64,000 nt of DNA, from the NCBI RefSeq assembly GCF_900108305.1, contig NZ_FNUX01000013.1, positions 1 through 64,000 on the forward strand, in the 5' to 3' direction. Both the position numbers and the translations under genes were made by a program. This DNA is from Nitrosomonas ureae. GTDB taxonomy: Bacteria; Pseudomonadota; Gammaproteobacteria; Burkholderiales; Nitrosomonadaceae. The notes beneath the pieces were generated by a model. It ran no database searches. It was given only the letters and a program-made list of their open reading frames with translations, and was not told the origin of the DNA. This document shows positions 1-8,237 of the stretch, in pieces (position 1 is the stretch's first letter; each line of letters starts with the position of its first letter).

Positions 1-102
1 TACGAATTGCTCGTTCACGGATTTCAGGTGAGTATCTTATCGATTTATTCATAGCTCCATTCTCTCAAGAAATGGAGTCTCCGATAAACCCGGGGCGGTT
101 CA
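1..102 (-). mobile_element. IS3-family insertion sequence, left end with start of orfA (cut by window edge)
   Basis: Read on the minus strand, this begins with a typical IS3-type terminus, TGAACCGCCCCGG (89-102). An SD-like GGAG and an ATG at 52-50 follow. The reading frame then gives MNKSIRYSPEIRERAIR, which resembles the N-terminus of IS3-family orfA (the helix-turn-helix half of the transposase). The rest of the element lies outside the window, so intactness cannot be judged. Its outer end abuts a second, broken IS3-family copy at 103-303, which suggests insertion of one element into another of the same family. Family assignment rests on the terminus plus the orfA start; the subgroup is not certain. 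Confidence 0.82.
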
Positions 103-303
103 AAGTCCTTGGCACAATATCGAGGAAGTGGAGTTTGCTACCTTGGAATGGGTAGATTGGTTTAACAAATCGCCGGTTACTGGAGCCGACCGGAAATATT
201 CCACCAGTAGAATTTGAAATGGCATATTATCGTCAATTAACGGGGCTGGCTGATGCAGCTTGACTCAAACCAAACAGTCTCCGGAAGAACCGGGGCCGAT
301 TCA
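103..303 (+). pseudogene. IS3-family orfB remnant with right inverted repeat (frameshifted)
   Basis: The 3' end of an IS3 transposase (integrase core) is readable: SPWHNIEEVEFATLEWVDWFN, then NRRLLEPTGNIPPVEFEMAYY and so on to a TGA at 261-263. The two parts lie in different frames. A single extra A near 167-170 (AACAAATCG where AACAATCG is expected) explains the shift. The element ends with a right terminal repeat, CCGGGGCCGATTCA, at 290-303. The 5' part is missing because the leftward IS copy ends at 102. It is a dead remnant with no complete transposase. Confidence 0.8.
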
Positions 304-322
304 CTTAACAATTCAATTTTTT

Positions 323-1657
323 ATGCCAGCAAAGGAAAAGAAGAAAATATTTGTCCTTGATACTTCGGTTATCTTATATAACCACAGTGCAATTTACAGT
401 TTTGAAGAAAATGATGTGGCCATTCCGATTACCGTAGTGGAAGAGCTTGATCATTTTAAGAAAGGCAATGACATCAAGAATTTTGAAGCCCGGGAATTCA
501 TACGAATTATGGATAAATTGTCGGCAAACCATTCGTTGCAAAACTGGATTCCCATTGATCAATCCAATCATGGTCATTTCAAAGTATGCATGCAGGGAAA
601 GGCCATCGGACTGGATGCTACCAAGGTATTTGGAGAAAACACAGCCGACCATCGTATTCTAAATACAGTAATTTCACTGAACGAAGAATATCCGGGAAGA
701 AAAATAGTCTTGGTATCCAAAGATATCAACCTGCGGCTCAAGGCAAAATCCCTGAATATTCCGGCGGAAGATTTTGAAACTGGAAAAATCAAAGATCTTG
801 AATCTTTGTATACAGGCAAAACAGTAATCGAGGGATTGACGAAAGGAATTATCGACAGCATTTATACCCAGAATTTTTGCATGCCCGCCGATATCGGCAT
901 ACACGATCCCATACCCAATCATTATTTTATTCTAAAGAGCAACCGGACTTCTGTTTTGGTATTTTATAATCCTTTATCACAACGAATCGAGCGTATTGAA
1001 AAAGAATCCGCCTTCCGGATTACACCCAGAAATGCCGAGCAAGTATTTGCTTTACATGCGATTACCAATCCGAATGTCAAACTTGTCACCCTGCAGGGTG
1101 TTGCCGGAACAGGAAAAACCCTGCTTGCACTCGCCGGTGCACTTGACCAGAAAAGACATTTCAAGCAAATATACTTGGCGCGTCCAATTGTGCCTTTAAG
1201 CAATAAAGACATTGGTTTCTTGCCGGGCGATATCGTCTCAAAGCTTAATCCCTATATGGAACCACTGTGGGATAACCTTAAATTCATTAAAAGTTTGTTT
1301 ACTGAGAAAGATAAGGAATATAAGCAGATTACGGATGCCGTTGATCAAGAAAAACTGAAGATCACTCCTCTTGCTTACATCCGCGGACGCAGTATCTCCA
1401 ATGTTTTTTTTATTGTGGATGAAGCACAGAATCTCACGCCTCACGAAGTAAAAACGATCATCACGCGCGCAGGTGAAAACACTAAAATTGTATTTACCGG
1501 TGATATTTATCAAATAGATACTCCCTATCTCGATTCTCAGAGTAATGGGCTATCCTATCTGATCGATAAAATCAGGCATCACGATATTTATGCGCATGTG
1601 CGACTGGAAAAAGGCGAGCGCTCAAACCTTGCGAATTTGGCTAATCAGCTGCTATAA
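323..1657 (+). CDS. PhoH-family protein with N-terminal PIN domain
   Basis: This is a two-domain protein of the PhoH2/YlaK type. An N-terminal PIN-like nuclease domain (KKKIFVLDTSVILYN near residues 5-19, acidic residues such as VVEELD downstream) precedes a PhoH P-loop ATPase domain. Walker A is GVAGTGKT and Walker B is FFIVDEAQN, with the PhoH signature FTGDIYQID. The family links an RNase-like domain to an ATPase or helicase; the physiological role is unclear. I chose ATG 323. The frame stays open upstream to a TTG at 260, but that stretch is the IS3 right end and would add 21 foreign residues. The right IS terminus is only 20 bases upstream and no clear Shine-Dalgarno is visible, so the native promoter has probably been displaced. 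Confidence 0.9.
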   Translation: MPAKEKKKIFVLDTSVILYNHSAIYSFEENDVAIPITVVEELDHFKKGNDIKNFEAREFIRIMDKLSANHSLQNWIPIDQSNHGHFKVCMQGKAIGLDATKVFGENTADHRILNTVISLNEEYPGRKIVLVSKDINLRLKAKSLNIPAEDFETGKIKDLESLYTGKTVIEGLTKGIIDSIYTQNFCMPADIGIHDPIPNHYFILKSNRTSVLVFYNPLSQRIERIEKESAFRITPRNAEQVFALHAITNPNVKLVTLQGVAGTGKTLLALAGALDQKRHFKQIYLARPIVPLSNKDIGFLPGDIVSKLNPYMEPLWDNLKFIKSLFTEKDKEYKQITDAVDQEKLKITPLAYIRGRSISNVFFIVDEAQNLTPHEVKTIITRAGENTKIVFTGDIYQIDTPYLDSQSNGLSYLIDKIRHHDIYAHVRLEKGERSNLANLANQLL

Positions 1658-1794
1658 AGCCGGAAGTTGTTACTCACCACAACACATAAAAGCGTAATTC
1701 CTGAACAGCATCAATATGATGATTGTATTATCCGATCAGCGTTATCTGCACACCGGATACAATAACCTTGCAGCCCAGTAATGTGCGCAACTGT

Positions 1795-2445
1795 TTACTG
1801 CAGCAAGAAATCTATATTGGATACCGGAGTAAGTATCCTTGGGGTATCCCGTGCCGTCTCATTAAAAGATGGCAAAACGGTCTCTTGAAACGGCGCTATT
1901 AAATTTCTTGACTCACTGGTCTGTGTAAATCCACGATTGCGGAATACTTTCTTCAAACTAAACGAAGATAAATCAGGATTAAATCCCATGATGAGGGTGT
2001 TTGTAAGTGCAAATACAGCGCTTGTAGTAAAAGGTAGAAATGGAGTCCCTCTCGCGCTCAAGTCGGTATACATTGAGCTGATCACAATCATTAATTCCTG
2101 ACCGTTGAAATAGGCTGTGGCATCGATGGATATCAGTGGTCGAGGCAAACCATCAACCGCAGGAATTCCCGCGTATCCAATCGCCGTTGCACTATCGATA
2201 CACACGTTTTGATTGTTATTAACAAAACGAGGGATACCGCCTGTCAGACTTAAACGATATATCCCTTCCCCGACATTTTCTATAACCTCAAACTTACTTT
2301 GAGCCGGCGTAATACTGGGGGTTGGATCATTGGAATCAACTGCATTCAGGCAGGTAAATCCATCGTACACAATACTGGTTGCCAGAACATTACTTTGCAA
2401 AAGAACGGAAAATAATATTATTACTAATCCCTGCATTATTTTCAT
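1795..2445 (-). CDS. Exported hypothetical protein
   Basis: I do not recognise this family. From ATG 2445 the protein begins with a clear Sec signal peptide (MKIMQGLVIILFSVLLQSNVLA, likely cleavage after LA). A mature domain of about 190 residues follows. It is rich in Ser, Thr, Asn and Phe, has two cysteines and no membrane segment, and could be an all-beta secreted or periplasmic protein. The frame extends upstream to 2496, but the signal peptide fixes the later start. It lies downstream of and co-oriented with the sphingolipid-type operon across a 128-base gap, so co-transcription is possible but not shown. Confidence 0.55.
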   Translation of the reverse strand: MKIMQGLVIILFSVLLQSNVLATSIVYDGFTCLNAVDSNDPTPSITPAQSKFEVIENVGEGIYRLSLTGGIPRFVNNNQNVCIDSATAIGYAGIPAVDGLPRPLISIDATAYFNGQELMIVISSMYTDLSARGTPFLPFTTSAVFALTNTLIMGFNPDLSSFSLKKVFRNRGFTQTSESRNLIAPFQETVLPSFNETARDTPRILTPVSNIDFLLQ

Positions 2446-2573
2446 CGTAAGATCTCGTGTATGAGTTAAGTATGTCCGGCCCACTACATATTCCATGTGA
2501 CAAGACTTCGTTCATAACTTTTTCTTTATTGCCTGAGAATGACAGATACATCAATGAATCAATAGAAAGCAAT

Positions 2574-3767
2574 TCATGTTTGAACGTTTATCAGGTTATA
2601 TAACTTGGCAAAAGTATCGCCTACATATTTGATTTGCTCCATTGTATGTACAGCATTTACGCTGCAACGCACAAGTGATTTACCTTCGGGCGCTGCCGGC
2701 GGCAAAATTAGATTTACATAAATATTATGTTCGAGTAATTGTTGCCAGAGTAGGAGCGCCTGTTGTGGCGTTTCAACAATGGCAGCAATGACCGGCCCAG
2801 GATCCGGCCCTAGCTTATAACCCGCTTCTTTAAGCTGCGAATAGAGTTGTTGGCAATTGCTCCATAATTTGTCACGCAAATGACTTCCTTTTCTAAGCAG
2901 CTCCAGGGCTGCCCGGGTTGAAGCAATTGTTGCCGGCGATGGCGATGCAGTAAAAATATAAGGATGACTAACATACCTTAATTGTTCTAGCTGCGGATGA
3001 TTACTTACGCAAAATCCGCCAATACTGCATAAGCTCTTGCTGAAAGTTCCTGTAATAAAATCAACCTCATTTAACAATCCCGTTTCTTCAACAAGACCTT
3101 GACCCGTTTTACCTAGTACACCGAGCGAGTGAGCCTCGTCAAGTAGCAATATGCCACCATATTTATTCTTCAATTGCACGATATCGGCCAACGGCGCCTG
3201 ATCACCAAGCATGCTATATATCCCTTCAGCAATAATGAGCGTAGTTTCAACATTATCACCCAGGCGACGCAATCGTTTCTCCATGTCGGCCATGTCATTA
3301 TGTTTGAAACGGATGATATTCGCACCGCTGAGAATACAACCATCGTAAATACTTGCGTGAGAGTCGCCATCAATCAGAACCGTATCACCGGAACCAACCA
3401 GACCAGAAATAACGCCTAAGTTCGCTTGATAGCCCGTTGTAAAAATAATGCCCGAGCTACATTGATAAAAATCAGCAAATTCTCTCTCTAATGCTCGATG
3501 ACCAAAATAACTGCCATTCGCCATTCGTGAACCCGTGGTACCCGTTCCTTCTTTATCAATCGCATCGTGCGCCGCACGAATACATTCCGGAGCAAAAGTT
3601 AGGCCCAAGTAATTATTGGTTCCCATCAAAAGTACGCGACGATCCCCAATTCGGGCCTCAGTAGCCGAAAAAACCTCTTCGATTGGAATACCAAAAGCAC
3701 CCACGCCATCAGGCAAAAGTGCCTTTCTTGCAGCCGCAGCAGCATCTAGTTTTTCAAGTAAATTCAT
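2574..3767 (-). CDS. spt: Alpha-oxoamine synthase, serine palmitoyltransferase-like
   Basis: PLP-dependent fold-I enzyme of the alpha-oxoamine synthase family, which condenses an amino acid with an acyl thioester and loses CO2. Visible motifs are TNNYLGL (50-56), GTGTTGSRMANG (74-85), DSHAS with the ring-stacking His137, DEAHSLG (210-216), and GTFSKS with the PLP lysine K244, followed by GGFCVSNHP. The GTFSKS..GGFCVSNHP combination is closer to bacterial serine palmitoyltransferase than to BioF or Kbl. Its start overlaps the stop of an acyl carrier protein gene (TAATG), and a fatty acyl-AMP ligase and an SDR reductase precede it. I therefore infer that it makes 3-oxo-sphinganine from serine and an ACP-bound acyl chain. 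An 8-amino-7-oxononanoate synthase-like role cannot be excluded from sequence alone. Confidence 0.8.
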   Translation of the reverse strand: MNLLEKLDAAAAARKALLPDGVGAFGIPIEEVFSATEARIGDRRVLLMGTNNYLGLTFAPECIRAAHDAIDKEGTGTTGSRMANGSYFGHRALEREFADFYQCSSGIIFTTGYQANLGVISGLVGSGDTVLIDGDSHASIYDGCILSGANIIRFKHNDMADMEKRLRRLGDNVETTLIIAEGIYSMLGDQAPLADIVQLKNKYGGILLLDEAHSLGVLGKTGQGLVEETGLLNEVDFITGTFSKSLCSIGGFCVSNHPQLEQLRYVSHPYIFTASPSPATIASTRAALELLRKGSHLRDKLWSNCQQLYSQLKEAGYKLGPDPGPVIAAIVETPQQALLLWQQLLEHNIYVNLILPPAAPEGKSLVRCSVNAVHTMEQIKYVGDTFAKLYNLINVQT

Positions 3768-4024
3768 TATGATGATGTCGTTTTAATTTTATGTACCAAA
3801 TCAACTAATTCACGAACTGTTTGAACATCTGTCAACGCATTGATAGGAATTGAAATATCAAAAGCATCTTCAATTTCCATAATCAGATTGAGCAGCTTGA
3901 TGGAATCAATCGATAATTGACTGATCAGGTTTGTTTCCGGGGTAATCAATATGTCCGCATTGGTTAAATCGCTTAGACGGTCACAAAGCAACTTCATGAT
4001 CTCATCATAATTACTTTCAGTCAT
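3767..4024 (-). CDS. Acyl carrier protein of the ceramide-type operon
   Basis: An 85-residue carrier protein with the phosphopantetheine attachment motif S-I-D-S-I-K (Ser41 in IDSIK rather than the common DSLE). It is acidic and helical, the usual size for an ACP. As a dedicated ACP inside the operon, it probably carries the acyl chain loaded by the upstream acyl-AMP ligase and delivers it to the Spt-like enzyme. The stop codon overlaps the next start by one base (TAATG), indicating translational coupling. It is clearly not the housekeeping AcpP, which has a strict DSLD/E core. Confidence 0.85.
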   Translation of the reverse strand: MTESNYDEIMKLLCDRLSDLTNADILITPETNLISQLSIDSIKLLNLIMEIEDAFDISIPINALTDVQTVRELVDLVHKIKTTSS

Positions 4025-4054
4025 AGGGTTATTTTGATACAGTTAATTTTGAAA

Positions 4055-4969
4055 TTAGATTACTTCAGATAATACATCTTGTAAACGAATTCTCGGATGC
4101 CACTCAGGTAGCGCATTAATCAAAGGGATATTATTGCATACCCAATCTTCATGCTGTAATTCATTAACCTTTCCCGGAGTCAGCATAGGTGAGTATCGAA
4201 AGAGGCGGGCAAACCATAGATTAATCAGTGCAATACAGCGGATAAGCAGATTCGGGATCACAATACAATGTACTGGACGTTTCCATACTTGCTGTGCCAT
4301 GACTTTAAGGCTCTGATAACTATATCCATCAGGTGTACCATCATCGAGTTCAAAGATTCCATTAATCGGTTTCTCGGAATTTAACCAGGCTTGAATAGCT
4401 GCAACCAAATCATACACATGTATTAATCCAAATCTATTCTGCATTTTTCCAACAACCGGAAACAATCCGCGGTGTATAGATTGAAAAAGCGGCTTCATTT
4501 CTTTATCACCCGGACCATAAACAGCTGTGGGACGAAAAATTGTCCATTGCAGCTGACTTGAGAGTTCGATAAGTTTCTGCTCTGATAAATATTTACTTTG
4601 AGCGTACCAGGATAACTCTGGTTGGCGTGCCGCCAAGGAAGAAATAAGTAGGACGCGAGGAAAAGACTTTTGTTTTACCAGGATACGCAGGATATTTTCT
4701 GTGCCTGCAATATTGGTACGTTCAAATTCTTGGAAAGAGCTTCCTTTCACTGTTGCAGCACAATGAATTACACATGCTACACCATCAACTAGACGATGCA
4801 ATGCATTTAAATCTTCTAAGTCACCTTGGATCCACTGAATTAATTCAGTATTTGAGAAACGGATAGTCCGAGTAAGTGCACGAACTATCCATCCATCTTG
4901 AATGAGTCTTTGAACTAGTACGCTGCCAATAAAACCAGTAGCACCTGTTACAGCTACTAATTTCTGCAT
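4055..4969 (-). CDS. NAD(P)-dependent epimerase/dehydratase family (extended SDR), CerR-like
   Basis: Extended short-chain dehydrogenase of 304 residues. The Rossmann motif GATGFIG (residues 9-15), the active-site YxxxK as Tyr122-Ala-Gln-Ser-Lys126, and the preceding Ser110/Ser111 are all in place. It also has the FRPTAVYGPGD segment typical of the epimerase/3-beta-HSD group. The neighbours (Spt-like, ACP, acyl-AMP ligase) match the Caulobacter gene set in which an SDR of this type (CerR) reduces the keto group of the ceramide precursor; that role is inferred by context. It begins 5 bases after the ligase stop, so it is part of one transcript. Confidence 0.75.
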   Translation of the reverse strand: MQKLVAVTGATGFIGSVLVQRLIQDGWIVRALTRTIRFSNTELIQWIQGDLEDLNALHRLVDGVACVIHCAATVKGSSFQEFERTNIAGTENILRILVKQKSFPRVLLISSLAARQPELSWYAQSKYLSEQKLIELSSQLQWTIFRPTAVYGPGDKEMKPLFQSIHRGLFPVVGKMQNRFGLIHVYDLVAAIQAWLNSEKPINGIFELDDGTPDGYSYQSLKVMAQQVWKRPVHCIVIPNLLIRCIALINLWFARLFRYSPMLTPGKVNELQHEDWVCNNIPLINALPEWHPRIRLQDVLSEVI

Positions 4970-4974
4970 ATCTT

Positions 4975-6804
4975 TTATCTGTCGCCCGACTCTACAAAAG
5001 ATAATTGATCAACTAGTTGAGTTCTTTGAATATACCCCTGTCTAGCCGCAAAACGCGAGAGTTTACCAGATGAGGTTCTTGGCAAGGTATGTGGCGGTAC
5101 AAGCTCAACAACACAATTGACTCCAAATGCCATATAAACAAGCTGCTGCAACCTGGTCGTCAGTGACTGACGATCTGTTGGAGAGGTAAGTCTGCATTCA
5201 ATCACCAGCACAATAGTCGTTGTACCATCTTCATCATTAATTCCAAAGGCAGATGCCTCGCGCGACCTGACTTCCGGTTGTTGTTCGGCCAACTCTTCGA
5301 TATCTTGCGCTCGAATATTGCGACCATTAACTATAATCACATCGGTACGACGTCCGGTTATAAACAAATCACCTTCAAACAGAAAACCGATATCACCGGT
5401 ATCCAGCCAATTTCCAAGCTTAAGCGCCTTGTTCGTCTCTTCTGGATTATTATAATAACCAGTCATTACGCTATCACCCTGTACCAGAACACTCCCAACC
5501 ATCATCTCGGATAATTGATGGCCATCTTCGCCAACTATTTTAACAATATGCCCTGGCAATGGACGTCCGCAATTTACAAATTCATTTTGTTTTCGACCAT
5601 TAGCTTGTAACCTCACTGCCATTTTTTTATCAATCAGCGTTTTACTATCTACTTGCAGACTATTACATCCTGTATTGATTTTTGAAAATGTAACAGCAAG
5701 CGTTGATTCTGCAAGACCATAACATGGCAAAAAGGCATTCTCATCAAAGCCGGCTGACGCAAATTTTTCAGCAAAGTTTCTTAAAGTTTCGGGACGAATC
5801 ATTTCCGCGCCGATACCAGCTGCTCGCCAGCAACTCAAATCCAATTCTTTTAGATCAGATTCCCGCACACGAAGCGTACATAGCTTAAGGCCAAATGGCT
5901 GGCTGAATGCGACCGTACAGCGATTCCGGCTAATTAACCGCAACCACTGCAATGGACGAATTGCAAAATCCCTAGTTGCTAAATAATCGACTGAAATCTG
6001 CGTAACCATCGGGGCCAGAACAAGCCCAACCAACCCCATATCATGGTAAAAAGGCAACCACGATGCAGAACGGTCATCGGGCTTTATTTCCAAACCGTTA
6101 CGCACGATACCCTGTAAATTACACATCAAGGCTCGTTCGGTTATAACTACACCTCGTGGCGTGCGCGTACTACCTGATGTAAATTGCAAATACGCAGTTT
6201 CATCTGGATGATTAGGTTGCAATTCTGCATCATGCATAGGAAGCTCATTTAATTTTCCTGGCGTCCCTGTCCAGCGAATGCCGGTTGCGCCTGTTACAGC
6301 TTCTTCAAGAAAATTAATGTAATCAATATTAGCCAGAGCAATACTCGCCTGACTACTTTCGAGCATGCCCCTCAATTGTTGAACATATATCGCATGACTT
6401 CCGAGATTAACCGGAATCGGCATTGCAAATGGAACTAGCCCAGCATAGCGGCATGCAAAAAACAACTCAACAAATTCCGGAGAGGTATCAGCAATGATCG
6501 CTACCCGGCTACCCCGGGGCAAATCAAAACCGAATAAACGCCTAGCTAAAATACGAGCATTCTGCCTAAGTGTCTTGTATGGCAGAACCGAACGAACATT
6601 TCCCTTTGCGTCATAAAAGTTATACCCCGTAACTCCCTTCGCTGCATATTCCAAAGCACTTGTTAGCGTACCAAAGCCAGCTAACTGCTGAGTGAGCGTA
6701 TTGAGTGTCGGTGTCGGTGTTAGATGCAATTCGCTTGAAGGCTGAAAATCAAACGCTTGCGCTTGCGTTAGCGGAGCGTTCAACTTGATTATTGTCGAAC
6801 TCAA
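4975..6804 (-). CDS. Fatty acyl-AMP ligase / acyl-ACP synthetase
   Basis: ANL-superfamily adenylating enzyme of the FAAL type. The ATP-binding motif YLQFTSGSTRTPRGVVIT, the core SWLPFYHDMGLVG, and CYGLAEST and DTGDIGF..TGR..D are visible. The family activates fatty acids as acyl-AMP and passes them to an ACP rather than to CoA, which fits the dedicated ACP two genes downstream. It is the first gene of the four-gene operon. The frame is open to a TTG at 6876, but that has no ribosome-binding site. The TTG at 6804 has GAGGGG about 7 bases upstream and is preferred; the predicted protein is 609 residues. Confidence 0.8.
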   Translation of the reverse strand: MSSTIIKLNAPLTQAQAFDFQPSSELHLTPTPTLNTLTQQLAGFGTLTSALEYAAKGVTGYNFYDAKGNVRSVLPYKTLRQNARILARRLFGFDLPRGSRVAIIADTSPEFVELFFACRYAGLVPFAMPIPVNLGSHAIYVQQLRGMLESSQASIALANIDYINFLEEAVTGATGIRWTGTPGKLNELPMHDAELQPNHPDETAYLQFTSGSTRTPRGVVITERALMCNLQGIVRNGLEIKPDDRSASWLPFYHDMGLVGLVLAPMVTQISVDYLATRDFAIRPLQWLRLISRNRCTVAFSQPFGLKLCTLRVRESDLKELDLSCWRAAGIGAEMIRPETLRNFAEKFASAGFDENAFLPCYGLAESTLAVTFSKINTGCNSLQVDSKTLIDKKMAVRLQANGRKQNEFVNCGRPLPGHIVKIVGEDGHQLSEMMVGSVLVQGDSVMTGYYNNPEETNKALKLGNWLDTGDIGFLFEGDLFITGRRTDVIIVNGRNIRAQDIEELAEQQPEVRSREASAFGINDEDGTTTIVLVIECRLTSPTDRQSLTTRLQQLVYMAFGVNCVVELVPPHTLPRTSSGKLSRFAARQGYIQRTQLVDQLSFVESGDR

Positions 6805-7301
6805 GATCTTCCCCTCGAAGTAATTGTACTTGTCATCTTGCTCATTTTTGCAAGAAATTCTGGTTGAGCGTGCCAATTTTTATTATTCAATTTTAAATAA
6901 TGCATTTTTTCTGGCTGGAAAATTTTCATTCAAACGCTTACCGCTGACATTGCTTAACAAATATAAGTGTGTCATATTTGACCACTAGGCAGCTTATATA
7001 AGGTGCTTTTTCCTGTCAAGGCAATATTAGATGGGTGTTGCATCAAAACAACATTCATTTAAATGACACTGTAAAAACTCTGATCAAACCACTTTCTGCA
7101 TCTACTCTCTTTGATCGATTTTTTCTTTCTTATTGTCTTTTTATTTGGATTAAGTTTTCCTGTACCGATGGATTCCGATGCATCACAAAACTGCACATAA
7201 AATTAAATCCGGATGTTTTCCAGAATTGAATATCAAGATTTGTAATATTCATTTATTTCACCTCAATCTGCAGCTGATATATACACTGTCAATCCGACAC
7301 A
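6805..7301. other. AT-rich intergenic region upstream of the ceramide-type operon
   Basis: About 500 bases without a credible gene. Short frames here lack recognisable protein character and strong start signals. The segment nearest the acyl-AMP ligase probably contains its promoter. The remainder, up to the ceramidase-like stop at 7302, shows only AT-rich, T-tract-rich sequence. Confidence 0.5.
6993..7019 (-). promoter_or_regulatory. Possible sigma70 promoter for the ceramide-type operon
   Basis: On the minus strand a perfect TTGACA (7019-7014) is followed after 15 bases by TATAAG (6998-6993). The spacer is shorter than the 17-base optimum, so this is tentative. It points toward the acyl-AMP ligase start about 190 bases away. 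Confidence 0.3.
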
Positions 7302-8081
7302 TCATTCTAACAACACTCTTTTTTGTAATATCAGTACAATTCGATAAGCAGCATATGCAGCAATCAGGTGTTTTAACGTATGTCCACTAACCCAGCCATC
7401 CGCCCAAACAAAAATTGATCGATCCAATAGCTCCGCTACCTTCGCAAACGCGTACAACCCAATGACCTGATAGATATCGCCACCACGGCTGTAGCGCGAT
7501 GGAAAACGCAGGCTGACCCAGACAATCAACAGAATCAGGTAAAACTGCATCACGATATAAAAATTCAGATTACCACTGCCCTGTCGTTCGGTCCAATACC
7601 AATACAACACACTCAATACTGCCAAAATTACCAATAACGGTAGCATCCTTAGACCTATAGTTGCACTCACGCGCTCGGTCAACGTTGCGGACAACAACGC
7701 AGCTATGGCTACGGCAATAGGTATTCTATCCCACAACAAACGATGGATGTCCGGCGCCCAGTGATAGTAAATGGAACCAAATGCGACCATGGTTATGCTG
7801 AAAAACAACACCCAGTATGGCAGGCCTTCTTTATCATGATGAAACGTAGTTTGCGCTGGCATTCGCTGAACTCGCCACAGGAACATTAAACCAGCGCCTC
7901 CACTGAACAAAAAGCCCAAGTTGGATATTACATCGCTGAAATTAGGAATGCCAAAGAGATCACGCCGATCTGCGAAGTGATGATATTCAACAGACTGCGG
8001 AATAGGCGGCAACAACGCTGCCGTAATGATGACTATCACTGATAGTCCACTCATTATCCAAAGCTGTCGCTGCAAGTTCAT
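7302..8081 (-). CDS. Alkaline ceramidase-family (CREST) membrane hydrolase
   Basis: A 259-residue polytopic membrane protein with about seven hydrophobic segments. It matches the alkaline (phyto)ceramidase family. The catalytic pattern is readable as Ser103-x3-His107, Asp118 (WDRIP) and His234-x3-His238 (SGHTLKHLIAA). The S+4 to H, H+11 to D and H-x3-H spacings are those of the zinc site described for human ACER3 (Ser77, His81, Asp92, His217, His221). The NFSDVISNLGFL segment near residues 47-58 also fits the family's N-terminal motif. By family it would hydrolyse ceramide to a sphingoid base and fatty acid. The position next to a ceramide-type biosynthesis operon supports a lipid role; the exact substrate is unknown. 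Confidence 0.72.
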   Translation of the reverse strand: MNLQRQLWIMSGLSVIVIITAALLPPIPQSVEYHHFADRRDLFGIPNFSDVISNLGFLFSGGAGLMFLWRVQRMPAQTTFHHDKEGLPYWVLFFSITMVAFGSIYYHWAPDIHRLLWDRIPIAVAIAALLSATLTERVSATIGLRMLPLLVILAVLSVLYWYWTERQGSGNLNFYIVMQFYLILLIVWVSLRFPSRYSRGGDIYQVIGLYAFAKVAELLDRSIFVWADGWVSGHTLKHLIAAYAAYRIVLILQKRVLLE

Positions 8082-8237
8082 CCAATCAGATCCGGCACTA
8101 TTCTGAATTCCTTATCAAACTGAACTAGAAAGAAATTATCTGCGCTATCACTATTTGTAAAAACCGACCCGAATTGCCTTTATATTCGTATGGCTCAAGG
8201 CTAGCAGAGGTCGATAACAGTTGACCTATGAAGTATT

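Noticed and set aside
260-322. Upstream extension of phoH to TTG 260
   Set aside because: The 21 added codons are the IS3 right end; the PIN domain starts properly from ATG 323.
6805-6876. Upstream TTG start (6876) for the acyl-AMP ligase
   Set aside because: No ribosome-binding site, whereas TTG 6804 has GAGGGG at the right distance. Not fully excluded.
7035-7390. Two small overlapping plus-strand frames (64 and 70 codons)
   Set aside because: AT-rich intergenic sequence with no Shine-Dalgarno or recognisable protein; the second also runs into the ceramidase gene on the other strand.
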